From a bacterium (lineage in GTDB: Bacteria; Patescibacteria; Dojkabacteria; JAKAPS01; JAJZLI01), in the NCBI GenBank assembly GCA_021846685.1, contig JAJZWL010000001.1:1-64000 (forward strand): 64,000 nt of DNA, in the 5' to 3' direction. Made by a program: the position numbers and the translations under genes. The number at the start of each line of letters is the position of its first letter. Within the stretch, counting starts at the first letter, position 1. The notes beneath the pieces are model-generated. The model made no database searches. It saw only the letters and a list, made by a program, of their open reading frames with translations, and was not told where the DNA came from. Positions 8,687-18,000 of the stretch are shown here, one piece after another.

Positions 8687-9334
8687 ATGAAAGACAGTAT
8701 AAAGTTAGAAGCTCAAAAAAGAATACTTACTGGGAAAAAAGTTTCTCAATTAAGAACTGAAGGAAATATTCCTGCAGCTGTATTTGGAATTAATGGAAAT
8801 CTGAATATAGTATTGAGTAAAAAGCTTTTTATTAAAACTTATGAGAAAGCTCAATACACATCAATAATAGACCTAATACTAGAAAAAACAAACCACAATG
8901 TTCTTATCTCAGAAATACAAGTACATCCAGTAACAAATGACGTATTACATGTAACTTTTCAAGAGGTCTCTTTAGAGAAAAAAGTTAATAAAAATGTTCC
9001 AATAGAACTTACAGGAGAAGCTCCTGCTATAAAAACATATAACGGAATATTAGTTCACTCACTTCAAGAAATTGAAATAGAAGCTTTACCTATGAATATT
9101 CCACAAAGTATAAAGGTAGATATTTCTGTATTAGAAAATATAGGTGATTCTATTCTTATAAAAGATCTTGTATTAGATGAGAGCTTAGAATTGGTTTCAA
9201 AAGATGAGGATGATATGGATATTGCAATAGTCACAATTTCACCTCCTACAGAAGAAGCCGAGGAAGAAGAGGGGGAAGTTTCTCCAGATGATGTAGAAAT
9301 CATAAATGAGAAGAAAGAAGAAACTCCAGAATAA
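8687..9334 (+). CDS. rplY: Large-subunit ribosomal protein bL25, TL5/CTC form
   Basis: This protein binds 5S rRNA in the large ribosomal subunit. It has the L25 N-terminal domain (RILTGKKVSQLRTEGNIPAAVFG), then the CTC/TL5 beta domain with a VPIELTGEAPA segment, and an acidic Glu/Asp-rich tail, about 215 residues in all. A TTG at 8681 would add two residues, but the ATG at 8687 is preferred because TGA-TACTAT (8668-8676) lies just before it. The transcript is predicted to start within a few nt of the ATG. Confidence 0.9.
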   Translation: MKDSIKLEAQKRILTGKKVSQLRTEGNIPAAVFGINGNLNIVLSKKLFIKTYEKAQYTSIIDLILEKTNHNVLISEIQVHPVTNDVLHVTFQEVSLEKKVNKNVPIELTGEAPAIKTYNGILVHSLQEIEIEALPMNIPQSIKVDISVLENIGDSILIKDLVLDESLELVSKDEDDMDIAIVTISPPTEEAEEEEGEVSPDDVEIINEKKEETPE

Positions 9335-9435
9335 TACAATAAAATCTATTGTCCACCTAAATACTATTTTATATATAAGTAATATAAAATATAAATAATA
9401 TCTAATAATATCTATCGAGTAAAAAGAGTTTCTAC

Positions 9436-9702
9436 TTAAAAATTCTTTGCTTTTTCTATTACTTTTTCAACATCATCTACAAAATTAGGCAAAGAGTTAT
9501 ATATGCTTATAGCAACTAATTCATTATAGGCATGGGATGTTAAATTTCTTTGTTTTAAGTATTCAAACCAGGTATCTATATTATCTATAAGACCCAATCT
9601 CAATGCATCTCTAAATATATTTTTAGAACCATACACATCTCTAATTCCATTATTTTTTAAGATTTCATATATGAATTTCCATGAAAGCTCGAAAGTAAAT
9701 TC
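9436..9702 (-). pseudogene. HEPN-domain antitoxin/toxin partner, frame-shifted remnant
   Basis: Read from 9702 downward the frame encodes EFTFELSWKF, then YGSKNIFRDALRLGLID and RNLTSHAYNE. This is the HI0074-type HEPN nucleotidyltransferase-substrate-binding domain with its R-x4-H motif. The matching N-terminal piece (ALEEPENTIIRDASIQ) lies directly upstream but in the frame of the MNT gene. Relative to the family pattern (IQ-R-F-E-F-T-F-E-L), four nucleotides seem to be missing near 9703-9704. Only an internal ATG at 9636 could start the rest (66 residues, holding the R-x4-H). The full HEPN is therefore broken. Confidence 0.65.
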
Positions 9703-9938
9703 ATTTGTATTGAGGCATCTCTAATTATTGTATTTTCCGGTTCTTCTAATGCATCTTTAAGTTTCACCCATTCTCTAGGAGATACTTTATTTTTCCCATC
9801 AAAGCCTATATCTATATCAGAAAATTTATTTCTATCACTTGTAGCAGAAGAACCAAAGATAAATATTGAGTATTCATCTTTGGCAACTATATTAAATATG
9901 ATATTTCTAATCTCATCTATTATTTCCTTATCTAACAT
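9657..9938 (-). CDS. MNT nucleotidyltransferase domain fused out of frame to HEPN
   Basis: The first ~50 residues are an HI0073/MNT minimal nucleotidyltransferase with the exact GS-x10-D-x-D motif (GSSATSDRNKFSDID). After residue ~65 the sequence changes to the start of a HEPN domain (LKDALEEPENTIIRDASIQ) and then runs into non-homologous residues after a frameshift. A normal MNT protein would continue with its own third strand and a downstream helix. The pair looks like a toxin-antitoxin locus collapsed by a deletion joining MNT to HEPN. Promoter TGA-TATTAT lies 6 nt before the ATG. The MNT motif is secure; whether anything functional is made is doubtful. Confidence 0.6.
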   Translation of the reverse strand: MLDKEIIDEIRNIIFNIVAKDEYSIFIFGSSATSDRNKFSDIDIGFDGKNKVSPREWVKLKDALEEPENTIIRDASIQMNLLSSFHGNSYMKS

Positions 9939-9944
9939 AGCACT

Positions 9945-9950
9945 ATAATA
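9945..9950 (-). promoter_or_regulatory. Extended -10 of the MNT gene
   Basis: Minus-strand TGA-TATTAT followed by 6 nt and ATG at 9938, again leaderless in prediction. Confidence 0.5.
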
Positions 9951-10067
9951 TCACTATTTAACAGAATTTTAGCAAATTATTAATATCGTAAGATCTAAAT
10001 ATGGATTTTTTAGATATTAATAACATAGAAATCCACAATAAGAAGAAGGGGCTCTATTAGTATAAAT

Positions 10068-10448
10068 TTATTTAAGGATATAGTTTTTATAACATGACAC
10101 AGAAGCGCCTACACCATTCCCTTGAACAGTAAAATTAACAACTTCTGGACTACTAGGTTTTTTAAATTTATTTAAATAGTTAATAGCCTGAGTTCTATAA
10201 TAAGTACACGGGGTACCAGTTATACTTACAAATAAGCTTTTCCCTATTTCATCTACACTAAATCCAGACAAAGAAACTGGAGAAGATTTGGCATAATATT
10301 TTTTTACAGAGACATTACTTTTATGGTTAGTCTTTACATTATTATTTTTACTAAAAGAGAGAAACATGCTAAAAAATATTATTGCAACAAAGATAATAAT
10401 AGAAATAATTATATATATAAAATTGTGTTTTACTTTATTTAAATTCAT
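10068..10448 (-). CDS. Single-pass membrane protein, last gene of the secretion-like operon
   Basis: The start is taken at the ATG at 10448 because it overlaps the TGA of the preceding gene (ATGA coupling); a start 18 nt further upstream is also open. The 126-residue product has one N-terminal TM helix (about residues 10-32) and an extracytoplasmic domain with two Cys residues that could form a disulphide. No family is recognised. Its position makes it part of the T4SS-like envelope machine. Confidence 0.65.
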   Translation of the reverse strand: MNLNKVKHNFIYIIISIIIFVAIIFFSMFLSFSKNNNVKTNHKSNVSVKKYYAKSSPVSLSGFSVDEIGKSLFVSITGTPCTYYRTQAINYLNKFKKPSSPEVVNFTVQGNGVGASVSCYKNYILK

Positions 10449-11242
10449 GACGATGTAAAATTGCAAGTCTGTAAGTATGCTAAGTAATAAGCATATACGC
10501 TATTTGCATATGCTGTAGCTTGCGGACCTCCTCCATTAGGATCTTCATAATAGATCCCACCACCTCCGTTGTACTTAGTAGAAGCATTTAATAATTTTGC
10601 TTCTGTCCACTGCTTTATATTTGTAACTCCTACAGAGCTATCAAGATAAATACTTGCCCCAATCATTGAATCAAGAAATATACTCTGATTAATCCCCAAA
10701 CTATATATATTGGGGAAATTTGAACTTAGAATGGTTGATACCCCAGAAACGTATCCTGCCCAAGTAGAAGGTTCAAATTGATAAGGGCCTGGTGATGTTG
10801 GATTTGTATCAGGATAATAAATAGATTCTATATTAGAAATTGATCCATGTGCTATCGTTCCATTAAATAAACAATTTGGGCCACTTTCTTGTCTTTTTTC
10901 TGCAGCTAAATATGCAGGAGGGATATTCATTAGTGTCCCTACTGTACTATATACAGATAATAAATTAGTAGACAAATGACAGTACCCCCCATTTAAACCA
11001 GGGGTAAATAAGCTTGAATTGCAAGCTGCACTTGGGGTGAGAGTTCCCGGAGGGATAGTTCCTGCAGATGCATATACTGACCCTCCCGGATTATTATATT
11101 CCGTTAAGGGAACCGCACACCAAGGTTGCACTTCTGATGTTACGGCATAGATATTTTTAGGATGGAGTATGAAAATAGCTACAACTATTATAAAAGTTGC
11201 GATAAAAATATTTTTTACAGTTTTAATGTCTTTATTTTCCAT
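10445..11242 (-). CDS. Secreted lytic-transglycosylase-like protein
   Basis: This 265-residue protein has an N-terminal hydrophobic signal/anchor (about residues 10-33). Its catalytic-type segment has AEKRQESG near residue 117 (candidate catalytic Glu) and a PYQFEPSTW segment near 153, matching the SLT/lysozyme-like fold of soluble lytic transglycosylases. Such VirB1-type enzymes open peptidoglycan locally for assembly of secretion machines. It overlaps the preceding gene by 28 nt and couples to the next by ATGA. Activity is inferred from the fold motif only. Confidence 0.7.
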   Translation of the reverse strand: MENKDIKTVKNIFIATFIIVVAIFILHPKNIYAVTSEVQPWCAVPLTEYNNPGGSVYASAGTIPPGTLTPSAACNSSLFTPGLNGGYCHLSTNLLSVYSTVGTLMNIPPAYLAAEKRQESGPNCLFNGTIAHGSISNIESIYYPDTNPTSPGPYQFEPSTWAGYVSGVSTILSSNFPNIYSLGINQSIFLDSMIGASIYLDSSVGVTNIKQWTEAKLLNASTKYNGGGGIYYEDPNGGGPQATAYANSVYAYYLAYLQTCNFTSS

Positions 11243-11925
11243 TGGTTGTTATATTTTTTAAAAGTTACGCTCATATTCCGAGTATACTGGTTTACTCCCC
11301 CATTTCCACTATCAAGAGTTAATACGTATTTATATTCTACAATATATTCTTTATTTTGAATATATTTTAATATTTTAATATTTTCTAAAGAAGGATAAGC
11401 TAATAAGAACTTAGTATAATTATTAGCAAGATAGGCTTGCATAGAATTATCATTAGAGTATAAAAATGCAGGAATAGAGTAGAAATGCTCAATTAAGTAT
11501 GCTTTATAGTTAACCAGACTTGATTGATTTTGAGGATAAGGAATATTATATATGTCATAAGAGAGGTAATACCCTAGATATATTGGGTTATTATAATTTT
11601 TCCCTGTATAGTTATTAGGGGATTTCATGAAATATTCTTTATATGAATTTGTATTTTTGTAGTATTTAAAGTATGTAATGCTCCCAGTAGCTATATTAAC
11701 ATTAGTTGAAAAAATAGTATTGGAAAAACTTTGAGTAGTAAATAATTTCTCACTTGGAATACTCCCAGAGATAGGCCCAATTTTGCTAAAAGCAATGTTT
11801 TTATTTATTGTATTTTGATAGGGTTTTTCCCCAATAAAGAATGACATGATAAAAATCAAAACTATTATTCCTAATATTATAAATCCATATTGTTTTAAAA
11901 AATTTGTAATTTTAACTAAATCCAT
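11215..11925 (-). CDS. Membrane-anchored protein, possibly VirB8/TcpC-like
   Basis: This 236-residue protein has one TM helix at residues 13-32 and a large external domain. The last ~100 residues (helix, then EYIVEYKYVLTL and MSVTFKKYNNQWKI strands) resemble an NTF2-like fold, as in VirB8/TcpC components of conjugation channels. The fold match is by pattern only. It lies between the NlpC/P60 gene and the transglycosylase-like gene in the same operon, as VirB8-like proteins often do. Confidence 0.55.
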   Translation of the reverse strand: MDLVKITNFLKQYGFIILGIIVLIFIMSFFIGEKPYQNTINKNIAFSKIGPISGSIPSEKLFTTQSFSNTIFSTNVNIATGSITYFKYYKNTNSYKEYFMKSPNNYTGKNYNNPIYLGYYLSYDIYNIPYPQNQSSLVNYKAYLIEHFYSIPAFLYSNDNSMQAYLANNYTKFLLAYPSLENIKILKYIQNKEYIVEYKYVLTLDSGNGGVNQYTRNMSVTFKKYNNQWKIKTLKL

Positions 11926-11936
11926 AATAAAGAATA

Positions 11937-14231
11937 TTAATGTAATTGCCCTCCTGCAGGACGTGCGTAGCCAGCTATACAGTATCCCGAAGATCCCACA
12001 AAACTATATGCTGTTCCTGGATTATAATCATAGCATACAGGAATATTTGTATCAGTAACCACATGAATCCCTTGTTGTGGATCTGATGCTTCTATATCTG
12101 TATAATTGTTTGTTCCATTCCATGTTTTCACTATTCCTACATGACCTACTCCTGGACCATCTCCCGCTACATAATAATAAATCAGATCACCTGGAACTAC
12201 GTGAGATGCATTATAAAAAATGTGTAAAGAAGAGCTTTGAAATTGAGCAAATGTAGTTCTTCCTATATTATTAAATCCACTAGCCCTATAAACAGCTTGA
12301 GTTAAACCTGAACAATCAATTCCATTTCCTTGCCCACCATAAGGAGTACAACTCACAGGGTTAGTTTCTTGATATTTTCCGCCTATAAACTTTTCGGCAT
12401 CACTAATGATATGGGATGATGAATAATTAGGAGTAGAAGGTTTCGAATTTAGAACCTTTAAACAAGCAGATTGACTAAAACTAGAGTTTGCACCTCCTGT
12501 TCCAGAGCTAGCCCCATTACTTGAAGATCCTTGAGTACATGCAAATGGATTGTAACTTCCTAAGTTAGCAGCTACCACTGGGTCATTTGAGGATAAAGCT
12601 CCTACATATACTAAATATAACAATAAAGGATCTGGAAACTGTGACCTATCTTTAATATAATACTCCCCTTTTGGCAATGGGGCATTTGTACCTGAATTAC
12701 TAGAGGTGGAGGCACTATTTGCAAAATATGGTTGAAATTTATGAATATCTAGATTTTGCTGTATTATTGGAGCATCTCCTAACCAAGGAAATTCATAATT
12801 TGAGTTCACAACAGGAGAACCAGTAGTAGATGATGCTCCTGTAGATAAACATGCGACTGAACTACCACTGGGTGAAACTATACTAGCAGATACATTTGCA
12901 TTAATACCGATTCCGTCAAAAAGATTAGCCTCTATTTGTTGAGCACTTTTCCCGTTATATGTCCCATTATTCTGCATTGCAGATAATACACCCGAATATA
13001 AATAATCAGTATTCGGATTAACATACTCACTCCAAGCTTTAAGATTTGTATGTCCAATAGGAGGCCCTTGATTTAAAGATGCTTCCATATACCATTCATC
13101 TGCAAGAATCCTATTTAATCCTTGTAAATATAAATTCGGGGAAAAAGTATCTGTGTATGTATTTGGGCAAGATCCTACCTTAGAATTACAAGTCTCACTT
13201 ACATTAATAGAAAAAGAATTACTCTGATTTACAGAAGTAGAACTTGATGTGTCTGTATTATTTTGTTGTTTAGTAGGACAGTAACCTCCTTTAACACTAG
13301 GAGCGCCAATAGCAGAAGAGGAAAAGATATTTGTTATACTAGAAAATATATTACCAAAAAAATTAACTATATCAGTAAGTATACTTAGCCCTCCATTACT
13401 TTGTACATATCCTCCAACAGTATTACTATTAGAGCTAGTTGGGTTATACGGACTTCCATAAGGAGCTAAAAGTTTACAAGTAAGCCCAGAAGAATTATTT
13501 GAAGAAGAAGCACAATTAGATTTTAATGCTTGTGAATTTGAAGTATCAAATTGTTGACTAGGCACACTCCCTACTACGGAATTATTTGGTAATTGCAGTG
13601 GATTATATTGATTATTCAATATAAAAGAACTTCCGAGAGTAAAAAGATCTGCAGCTGTTCCTAATGTAGGCACAGGAAAAAATACAACTCCTACTGAAGA
13701 GCTTTGAGCAGGAGCCGTAATATTTACAGTCCCAGAAGAATTAGCCGTCTTCAATGAAAATGATCCAGTATTAACATTAAATCCTCCTAAACCAGAGACT
13801 CCTTTTGCAAGGGCACTAAAATTTACATATGGATCTATTCCCATCTTTTCGACCATATAACCAAAAGGTGTGTATGGATTTCCATAACCCCCATTAAATG
13901 TAGTTCCGTTAGAGTTAATAGAGTTAAAATAATTTAATAACCCAATACCATTAACAGTTACATTAAATGCATAAGTGCCTCTTCCTTTTAACGTCTCTAC
14001 CCCATTTGTATCTGAAATAACATGTAAAGGTACAGATACAGAATATTGCGAAGAAGATGTATTGCATGATGTTGCCATGTGGTTAGGAAAAGAAAAAGGA
14101 TTTGCCCCTGCATTTCCACAAACATTTAAAGGCTCAGAGGATGCATATAGTTTCCCAGTTCCTAGAAAAAAAACTCCAAGTATCGTTATAATTAGGAAAT
14201 ATTTAAGATTTTGTTTTGATTTCAGGAACAT
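11937..14231 (-). CDS. Large secreted NlpC/P60 peptidoglycan hydrolase
   Basis: This 764-residue protein has a signal sequence (residues 8-30) and a long Ser/Asn/Thr-rich extracytoplasmic region with several Cys. The C-terminal NlpC/P60 domain has catalytic Cys in GIDCSGLTQAVYR (about residue 637), VVPGDLIYYY, and His in GVGHVGIVKTW (about residue 694). The family cleaves peptide bonds in peptidoglycan stems. Its placement among T4SS-like genes suggests a machine-associated wall hydrolase or adhesin. The start overlaps the previous gene by 29 nt. The central ~550 residues match no family I know. Confidence 0.8.
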   Translation of the reverse strand: MFLKSKQNLKYFLIITILGVFFLGTGKLYASSEPLNVCGNAGANPFSFPNHMATSCNTSSSQYSVSVPLHVISDTNGVETLKGRGTYAFNVTVNGIGLLNYFNSINSNGTTFNGGYGNPYTPFGYMVEKMGIDPYVNFSALAKGVSGLGGFNVNTGSFSLKTANSSGTVNITAPAQSSSVGVVFFPVPTLGTAADLFTLGSSFILNNQYNPLQLPNNSVVGSVPSQQFDTSNSQALKSNCASSSNNSSGLTCKLLAPYGSPYNPTSSNSNTVGGYVQSNGGLSILTDIVNFFGNIFSSITNIFSSSAIGAPSVKGGYCPTKQQNNTDTSSSTSVNQSNSFSINVSETCNSKVGSCPNTYTDTFSPNLYLQGLNRILADEWYMEASLNQGPPIGHTNLKAWSEYVNPNTDYLYSGVLSAMQNNGTYNGKSAQQIEANLFDGIGINANVSASIVSPSGSSVACLSTGASSTTGSPVVNSNYEFPWLGDAPIIQQNLDIHKFQPYFANSASTSSNSGTNAPLPKGEYYIKDRSQFPDPLLLYLVYVGALSSNDPVVAANLGSYNPFACTQGSSSNGASSGTGGANSSFSQSACLKVLNSKPSTPNYSSSHIISDAEKFIGGKYQETNPVSCTPYGGQGNGIDCSGLTQAVYRASGFNNIGRTTFAQFQSSSLHIFYNASHVVPGDLIYYYVAGDGPGVGHVGIVKTWNGTNNYTDIEASDPQQGIHVVTDTNIPVCYDYNPGTAYSFVGSSGYCIAGYARPAGGQLH

Positions 14232-15069
14232 ATATAAATATAGGTAAAGTTGTAGAATTAATTATATCAGCTTTTCCAGAAAGGATATATATAGGAACAA
14301 TATAGTTATTTTTAAGATCTATAAAATATCCTTGAGATTGAGATGTAAAAGAAATATTATTTATTGCTAAACTTGTATTTATATATGAAAAGGACTTACT
14401 CAACGTATTTTTATTTAAATTAAAATTTTGAGGATATCCACGCTTCTTATTTATATTAAAAGGATATATAGAGAAACTTACAGGAATATTACTGTCTGTA
14501 AATATAAATTCATCATAAAACTTTACTCCATCAGGCTTATATATAAAGTTTCCATTTATTGTAGGATAATAATAAAGAACAGTTTTTCCGTTTAAAAATT
14601 TAATGTTTTTGTAAAAATTCACAGTACCTATTTTAAAATCTTGAGAAAGAATAGTATTTGCATATGTATAGATATTTGTTTTTTTAGCTTTATTTTTGAT
14701 TGTATAAAAGTAACTACTATTAGAATATATCAAAGAGTTATTTTTTCCTTGCCAAACAAACTGATTATTAGTACTCGATACAGGAGGAGAGGATATTCCT
14801 AAATTTGAAGCTATTTGATATGGTGTTTTATTAAAAGAAAAAGAATAATATGAACTTCTTTCTGAAGGAAGATTTATAGAAAAAGACTGGTTTGTATTAT
14901 TTATATAATCACTTAAAAATGAGATTTTAGGGACAGAAGGCTTAGCAATTTGTGTTTTAACTGACTTAAGAGGGGTATTTTTTTTAGTAAAATTAGATCT
15001 GAAGTTAAAATACAGATATAAAAGTATTAAAAAAATAGAAAATGGTAATAATAATCTTATATATTTCAT
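14203..15069 (-). CDS. Membrane-anchored hypothetical protein
   Basis: This 288-residue protein has one N-terminal TM helix (residues 4-24) followed by an external Asn/Ser/Tyr/Lys-rich, beta-strand-like domain. No domain is recognised. It begins 4 nt after the stop of the giant membrane protein gene and overlaps the NlpC/P60 gene, so it is translated with them. By topology and position it could be a structural part of the envelope channel. Confidence 0.65.
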   Translation of the reverse strand: MKYIRLLLPFSIFLILLYLYFNFRSNFTKKNTPLKSVKTQIAKPSVPKISFLSDYINNTNQSFSINLPSERSSYYSFSFNKTPYQIASNLGISSPPVSSTNNQFVWQGKNNSLIYSNSSYFYTIKNKAKKTNIYTYANTILSQDFKIGTVNFYKNIKFLNGKTVLYYYPTINGNFIYKPDGVKFYDEFIFTDSNIPVSFSIYPFNINKKRGYPQNFNLNKNTLSKSFSYINTSLAINNISFTSQSQGYFIDLKNNYIVPIYILSGKADIINSTTLPIFIYVPEIKTKS

Positions 15070-15073
15070 GTTT

Positions 15074-18000
15074 TTATTGTCCTAAATATTCTCCTTTATT
15101 TAAAATTTCCCCTTTATAAAGGTAAGGATTGGTAGTGTTAATTTTTACAATTCCCGCAGATGTTTTTATAAATACAGTATCTGCTAAAGAATTTGAGGGA
15201 TTATTCTGAATATTTACAATTTTTCCAGATGTATATAAAAAGGTTGCAGCATGAGGAGCTCTATGATTAACTACATTAGCAGTATTATTATTATTTCCTC
15301 CACTAGTAGCTCCAGCCCCCATTAATGACATCATTAATGCCCAGCCTAAAACCATTATAAAAATAGTTCTTAAAAAATCATCAATATCAAATTCTCCCTT
15401 AAAAAAGAGGGCTATTATTCCTATCAATATATCTAATCCAATAGAGGCAATAGCTGCAGAATGAAAAAACCAACCTGATACAGTTTGATAGATATTTTTT
15501 AAAAAATCACCTATATAATAGAATATTCCATGTTGAAAAAAATATACTAAAAGTGAATTTATGCTCCAAACAGCTGCTCCAACAACAACGAATCCTATTC
15601 CTCCGGTAATAATCCCTGCTATTCCTGTTATCCCAAAAGCTGCTCCTAATACAAAAGCTCCAATACTTGCCAAAGTGCCCCCTAATGCAAATGCAGACAT
15701 TGTTCCCATAACAAGAGCACTCCAACTTTGAAATGCCGCCATTCCTCCATGTTGAAAAAACAATCCTTCCCAAAAATTAGAAGTTGTTAATTGAGTATCT
15801 AGATATACTAAAAAGGCTGGATCTAAAATTTTTTCACCTACAAACTTAGTAAATCCACCTACTGCCTCAGAGAGTTTACTAGAATCACTAATCATTCTAT
15901 ATGTTGCCCAACCGACTCCAGTTCCTACTCCTACAAGAGCACCTCCAATTGGGCCAAAAAGATAACTACCTACAAGATAGCCAAGTAAACCCGGTGTAAG
16001 AGAATCTCCTATGAACTCTGAAGCTTTCCCTATTGTAGCTTTTGATAAAAATGTGTTTAAAGCAGCTGTTTCTGGTTTTATATTCCCTAATATAGTTAAT
16101 CCCGTTTTAATTCCTAAATATGCTCCTGTTACTGCAATAAACCCAACAGGAGTAGTAATTCCAAAAATAACTGATAAAACAGCTCCTCCTATCATTGCAG
16201 AATTTAAACTTTTAAATAAGTCTGCAGTAGTAAGATTTAAAGTTTCAGACAAATTTACTTGTGCAGTTACTGCTATTTTCCCTAAAGAACCCATTCCTGA
16301 TTGGACTAAAGATTCTCTTATAAGATTTGGTAAATCAATTCCAACAAGACTAGAGTTCAAAAATTCTGAATTGAAGATTGCTTCAAATCTTGCAGGATCA
16401 GTAAGCAAGAAACTTCTTAAGTTTAAATTTGCTTCAGTTTCTGCATCTAATCCGACTAGATTAGGGAAAATAGTACCTACAGGAAGATTTGTATTTGCTA
16501 AAAGTTTAAAAAAATCTGATCCTGCAAAACTTGAACTCAGATCAAAACCTTTGAAAATAGAATCATTAAAGCTTTTAATAAAATCAGAATAACTGGAAGA
16601 TAAATTTAACCCCCTGTCACTTAAAAATTGACGGAAATCTGTTGTATTTTTAAGACTATCTACTGTAAGCGGATTACTTAAATCTCCTATACTGCCACCT
16701 TTGTCTTCAACAAACTTTATTAACCCTGCTCTCAAAGATTCTGGATTTACAAAACTGGATGCTTCTGGATTTTTTAATACATCAGACATTCTATAATAAG
16801 AATTCATTTCTTTCGAAACAGCTTTTACTCCAAATTTTGACAAATCTCTTGAATTTACTAAAGATTTATCTATTGCTTTCATATCTTCCTCAGTAAATCC
16901 TGCAATCGATTTTATATCTTCTCTGTAAATTTCCTTTAAAAGATTCTCCATATCTCCTCTTGCATACAGATCAGAAAGAGTTGTATCTCTGGATAAATTA
17001 TCAACAAGAGTGGTATCTAAAAATCGATTTCCTTGGGAGAGAGATTTAAGAAAATCTTCAAATTTCATTTTTTCAGGAATAGTTCCTAAGTTGGCGGTAG
17101 CATCAGTTAAATCCTTACTTCGATATAAAACATCTCTAATATCTGCCCTTGCCCCAAATTTGTCTAAAGCATCTGCCAAATCTTTACTCTCCCCAAATTC
17201 TTTGAGATAATATGCTTTATCTAGTGCAATTCTATCTAAACTTTCTCTATAAAAAGCACTTGGATCTACACTTCCATAAGTCCTTAGTAATTCTTGTCTC
17301 TCTAATAAGGTATCTGCTCTAATATCTCTAAATTCTTTTGAAATATAATTCAAATCCCAATGATCAATCAAATTAGGGTCATGTAAATACTCATACAAAC
17401 CTTTTTCTCCATAAAATTTATCTAGCATATCTGAGCTATATCCGCTCTCTGCCAATTTATCATAAAGTTGATATCTATCAAGCCCAGATAAAATTTTAGG
17501 ATCAAAAACTCCTGGTTCAAATTTTAAATCCACTATGTCGGGGTGAACTATAAACCTAGCCCCTCTTTTTCCAACGATAGTAATTATTATACTAGGAACA
17601 CCTACTGCAATTGCTCCTACTACAGCCCCAATAGGACCAAAAACTGAACCAATCAAAGCCCCCCCTCCTATAAATCCAATTCCAACGTGAGAAATATCAT
17701 ATGCAGAAACACCAGAAATATCATGCAAAACAGAATCTTCAAATAAAGAACTTTTAAAGAAATCAGCAATAGAACCACTTACTAGTCCCACCCCCATAAA
17801 ACCTAAGAATAAAGGATTCCCCCCAAAAAGAATAAATCCTAAGATCCCAACAATAGCACTTGGCCCTCCAATCTCGAAAAGATATTCAGATTTAAATAAA
17901 AAAGAAGACCTTACAAGATCTGATGCCTCTGTATAGTCTCCAAGAACTTTCCCAACAAAAGATAAATCTACCGCTCTAAAAACAGAAGTTACTGCAAATA

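Noticed and set aside
15507..15773. Trp/Cys/Arg/Ile-rich minus-strand ORF inside the giant protein gene
   Set aside because: It is the shifted frame of a Gly/Ala-rich coding segment and has no promoter or start signal.
16011..16592. 193-codon plus-strand ORF opposite the giant protein gene
   Set aside because: It is an antisense shadow of the coding strand in an AT-rich gene with repetitive Leu/Ser/Asp codons; no family motif or promoter.
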